Source: Cytophagia bacterium
Lineage (GTDB): Bacteria; Bacteroidota; Bacteroidia; Cytophagales; Cyclobacteriaceae
Assembly (NCBI GenBank): GCA_013373005.1
Contig: JABXIP010000534.1
Coordinates: forward strand, 1-7,786
Direction of reading: 5' to 3'
Length of the DNA: 7,786 nt
Shown here: positions 6,033 to 7,786 of the stretch, piece by piece
Layout: each line of letters begins with the position of its first letter
How positions within the stretch are numbered: the stretch's first letter is position 1
The notes under the pieces: model-generated
Databases searched by the model: none
The model's input: only the letters and a program-made list of their open reading frames with translations
Told to the model about the DNA's origin: nothing
Translations under genes and position numbers: made by a program

Positions 6033-6482
6033 ATGAGTTTACAACCAGGTGATAAAGCACCAGCCTTTGCAGGAATCGATCAAGACGGAAACAGCATTAA
6101 ACTTTCAGACTTCGCAGGAAAAAAACTAGTTCTGTACTTCTACCCGAAGGACAATACTCCTGGCTGTACAGTTCAGGCTTGTAACCTAAGAGATAACTAT
6201 CAGGCACTTTTAGATGCAGGTTATGCTGTAGTAGGCATTAGCTCCGATTCCGCTAAAAAACACACCAACTTTATCAAGAAATTCGAGTTGCCCTTTCCAC
6301 TTATTGCAGATGAAGACAAAAGTATTCACGAACAATTCGGAACTTGGGTGGAGAAACAAATGTATGGCAGAAAGTACATGGGAACTGCCCGTACCACATT
6401 TGTAATTGATGAAAATGGCGTGATAGAAGAAATCATCGATAAGGTGAAGACAAAAGAACACGCTGATCAAATTTTAAAATAG
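6033..6482 (+). CDS. bcp: Thioredoxin-dependent peroxiredoxin, Bcp/PrxQ type
   Basis: A 149-residue peroxiredoxin of normal length for Bcp. YFYPKDNTPGCTVQAC (35-50) gives peroxidatic Cys45 and resolving Cys50, the five-residue spacing that defines the atypical 2-Cys Bcp/PrxQ class. The opening LQPGDKAPAFAGIDQDG, the GISSDS block and MYGRKYMGTARTTFVIDENG near the end are all as expected. It reduces hydrogen peroxide and organic hydroperoxides in the cytoplasm, using thioredoxin as reductant. The start ATG lies 3 bases after the M23 stop codon, so it is almost certainly cotranscribed with it; a functional connection to cell-wall processing is not implied. Confidence 0.96.
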   Translation: MSLQPGDKAPAFAGIDQDGNSIKLSDFAGKKLVLYFYPKDNTPGCTVQACNLRDNYQALLDAGYAVVGISSDSAKKHTNFIKKFELPFPLIADEDKSIHEQFGTWVEKQMYGRKYMGTARTTFVIDENGVIEEIIDKVKTKEHADQILK

Positions 6483-6509
6483 AATTCAACAACCCTAAAC
6501 AATTTTAAG

Positions 6510-7358
6510 GTGAGCAAAACAAACATTGTAGAACTTGAGCGAATAGCCTCCCAGGTAAGGAGAGATATCGTGCGCATGGTGCATGGAGCCAGCTCAGGTC
6601 ACCCGGGTGGCTCTTTGGGCTGCACCGACTTTTTGGTGGCTTTATATTTCAACATAATGGACAGAAAAGAAGGTTTTGACATGGATGGTCGAAACGAAGA
6701 TCTTTTCTTCCTTTCAAACGGTCACATTTCTCCGGTATGGTATAGCGTATTGGCTAGAGCCGGATACTTCGAAACCAGCGAGTTGTCTACTTTCAGACAA
6801 ATCAACTCAAGAGTTCAAGGTCACCCTGCAACTGAAGAAGGTCTTCCAGGTATCAGAATAGCTTCAGGTTCTTTGGGTCAGGGTCTTTCAGTGGCTTGTG
6901 GCGCTGCTCAGGCTAAAAAACTGAACGGAGAAAACAATTTGGTATTCGCTCTTATGGGTGATGGTGAGTTGGAAGAAGGCCAGGTTTGGGAAGCTGCTAT
7001 GTATGCTGCTCACCACAAAATTGACAACCTGATTGCTACTGTTGACTTGAACGGTCAGCAGATTGATGGCCCTACAGAAGAAGTAATGTCTTTAGGCGAC
7101 CTAAGAGCGAAGTGGGAAGCCTTTGGATGGCATGTGATTGAAAGCAAGGGTAATGACATGGAAAGCTTAGTTGCCAGCCTTGAAGAAGCAAAATCATTAG
7201 CTGGAAATGGAAAGCCAATCATGAACCTGATGCACACAGAAATGGGCTTCGGCATTGACTTTATGGTAGGTACGCACAAGTGGCACGGAATTGCTCCAAA
7301 CGATGAGCAATTGGCCTCTGCCCTATCTCAATTGGAAGAAACTTTAGGAGACTACTAA
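6510..7358 (+). CDS. Transketolase, N-terminal subunit (thiamine diphosphate-binding)
   Basis: A 282-residue protein equal to the first domain of a transketolase. It starts at GTG 6510, 27 bases after bcp; no closer ATG keeps the conserved N-terminus. Motifs in order: SSGHPGGSLG (28-37), SNGHISP (69-75), QGHP (103-106), SGSLGQG (119-125), and the thiamine diphosphate/Mg motif GDGELEEGQVWEA (150-162) with N181 in DLNGQQ. It ends about 100 residues after that, where full-length enzymes continue into the pyrimidine-binding domain; here that domain is a separate gene 9 bases downstream. The two subunits together transfer two-carbon ketol units between sugar phosphates in the non-oxidative pentose phosphate pathway. 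Split forms occur widely in archaea and several bacterial phyla. A related split enzyme acting on another ketose is less likely but cannot be excluded. Confidence 0.94.
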   Translation: MSKTNIVELERIASQVRRDIVRMVHGASSGHPGGSLGCTDFLVALYFNIMDRKEGFDMDGRNEDLFFLSNGHISPVWYSVLARAGYFETSELSTFRQINSRVQGHPATEEGLPGIRIASGSLGQGLSVACGAAQAKKLNGENNLVFALMGDGELEEGQVWEAAMYAAHHKIDNLIATVDLNGQQIDGPTEEVMSLGDLRAKWEAFGWHVIESKGNDMESLVASLEEAKSLAGNGKPIMNLMHTEMGFGIDFMVGTHKWHGIAPNDEQLASALSQLEETLGDY

Positions 7359-7367
7359 TTCAACAAC

Positions 7368-7786
7368 ATGGCAAAATTTACTTATACAAAGACACAAGAC
7401 ACTAGATCTGGTTTTGGAGCCGGGTTGACTGAATTAGGCAGAACTAACCCCAATGTTGTTGCACTATGTGCCGACCTTGTTGGCTCATTGAAAATGCAGG
7501 ATTTCATCAATGAAAACCCTGAGAGATTCTTCCAGGTGGGTATTGCTGAAGCGAACATGATGGGCCTTGCTGCAGGTATGACTATTGGTGGGAAAATTCC
7601 TTTCACAGGCACATTCGCTAACTTCTCAACCGGTAGGGTTTACGATCAAATTCGTCAGTCAATTGCCTATTCAGATAAGAACGTTAAGATTTGCGCTTCT
7701 CACGCAGGTTTGACCTTAGGAGAAGATGGTGCTACTCACCAGATTCTTGAAGACATAGGAATGATGAAGATGTTGCCAAACATGAC
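7368..7786 (+). CDS. Transketolase, C-terminal subunit, 3'-truncated by window end
   Basis: The first 139 codons are present, starting at ATG 7368, and the frame runs open to the window edge. The sequence is the pyrimidine-binding domain of transketolase: DTRSGFGAGLTELGR (11-25), ALCADLVGS (32-40), then FFQVGIAEANMMGLAAGM (54-71) with E61 the catalytic glutamate that activates thiamine diphosphate, and ASHAGLTLGEDGATHQ (110-125), the usual substrate-binding loop. It should form the active site together with the N-terminal subunit encoded 9 bases upstream. The C-terminal domain and stop codon lie outside the window. Confidence 0.95.
   Translation, partial: MAKFTYTKTQDTRSGFGAGLTELGRTNPNVVALCADLVGSLKMQDFINENPERFFQVGIAEANMMGLAAGMTIGGKIPFTGTFANFSTGRVYDQIRQSIAYSDKNVKICASHAGLTLGEDGATHQILEDIGMMKMLPNM

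Noticed and set aside
6483..7367. AATTCAACAAC repeated just after the bcp stop (6483-6493) and just before the second transketolase subunit (7357-7367).
   Set aside because: Several 11-base matches are expected by chance in a window of this size, and the two copies are at different distances from the following start codons.
7382..7612. Minus-strand open frame over the second transketolase subunit.
   Set aside because: The plus-strand frame encodes an unmistakable transketolase domain with its catalytic Glu; the reverse frame has no support.
7368..7786. Absence of the rest of transketolase read as gene breakage or frameshift.
   Set aside because: The two parts are separate complete frames with a clean stop, a 9-base gap and a proper ATG, which is the natural split form; the second simply runs off the window.

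Overview
The window looks like chromosomal DNA from a member of the Bacteroidota, probably an environmental Cytophagales- or Flavobacteriia-type organism. This rests on gene content and style, not on a marker gene: a BNR_4-type propeller protein, a short FAH-family hydrolase of the form common in this phylum, a LytM peptidase with a long C-terminal extension, a split transketolase, weak Shine-Dalgarno signals, and candidate promoters resembling the TTG / TAnnTTTG type. The genus cannot be read from the sequence.

There are three regions. (1) 1-855 is the 3' part of a BNR_4 beta-propeller gene, likely involved in polysaccharide use. (2) 856-2576 is an accessory stretch. It holds a RelE/HigB-type toxin and its XRE antitoxin (950-1610), then a solitary AT-rich DUF1963/YwqG-like gene (1759-2391). 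That gene is bounded by opposed GTTGTGTAG / CTACACAAC motifs and followed by a large imperfect inverted repeat and a short heptamer repeat. This block resembles a mobile gene cassette and is the most unusual part of the window. (3) 2577-7786 is core-like. A minus-strand M48 lipoprotein metallopeptidase is divergent from a tightly packed plus-strand run: FAH-family hydrolase, secreted M23 peptidase, Bcp peroxiredoxin, and the N- and C-terminal subunits of a split transketolase (the last cut off by the window end).

The five-gene run has junctions of -14, 3, 27 and 9 bases, so it reads as one transcription unit. The products do not form one pathway; they combine central carbon metabolism, peroxide defence, a small-acid hydrolase and envelope remodelling. 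The M48/FAH intergenic region (3402-3520) contains a perfect TTGTC-N4-GACAA palindrome where both predicted promoters would have their upstream elements, suggesting a shared regulator. No tRNA, rRNA, CRISPR array or transposase gene was seen. I do not see a clearly undescribed multi-gene system; the cassette-like block is the best candidate for follow-up.
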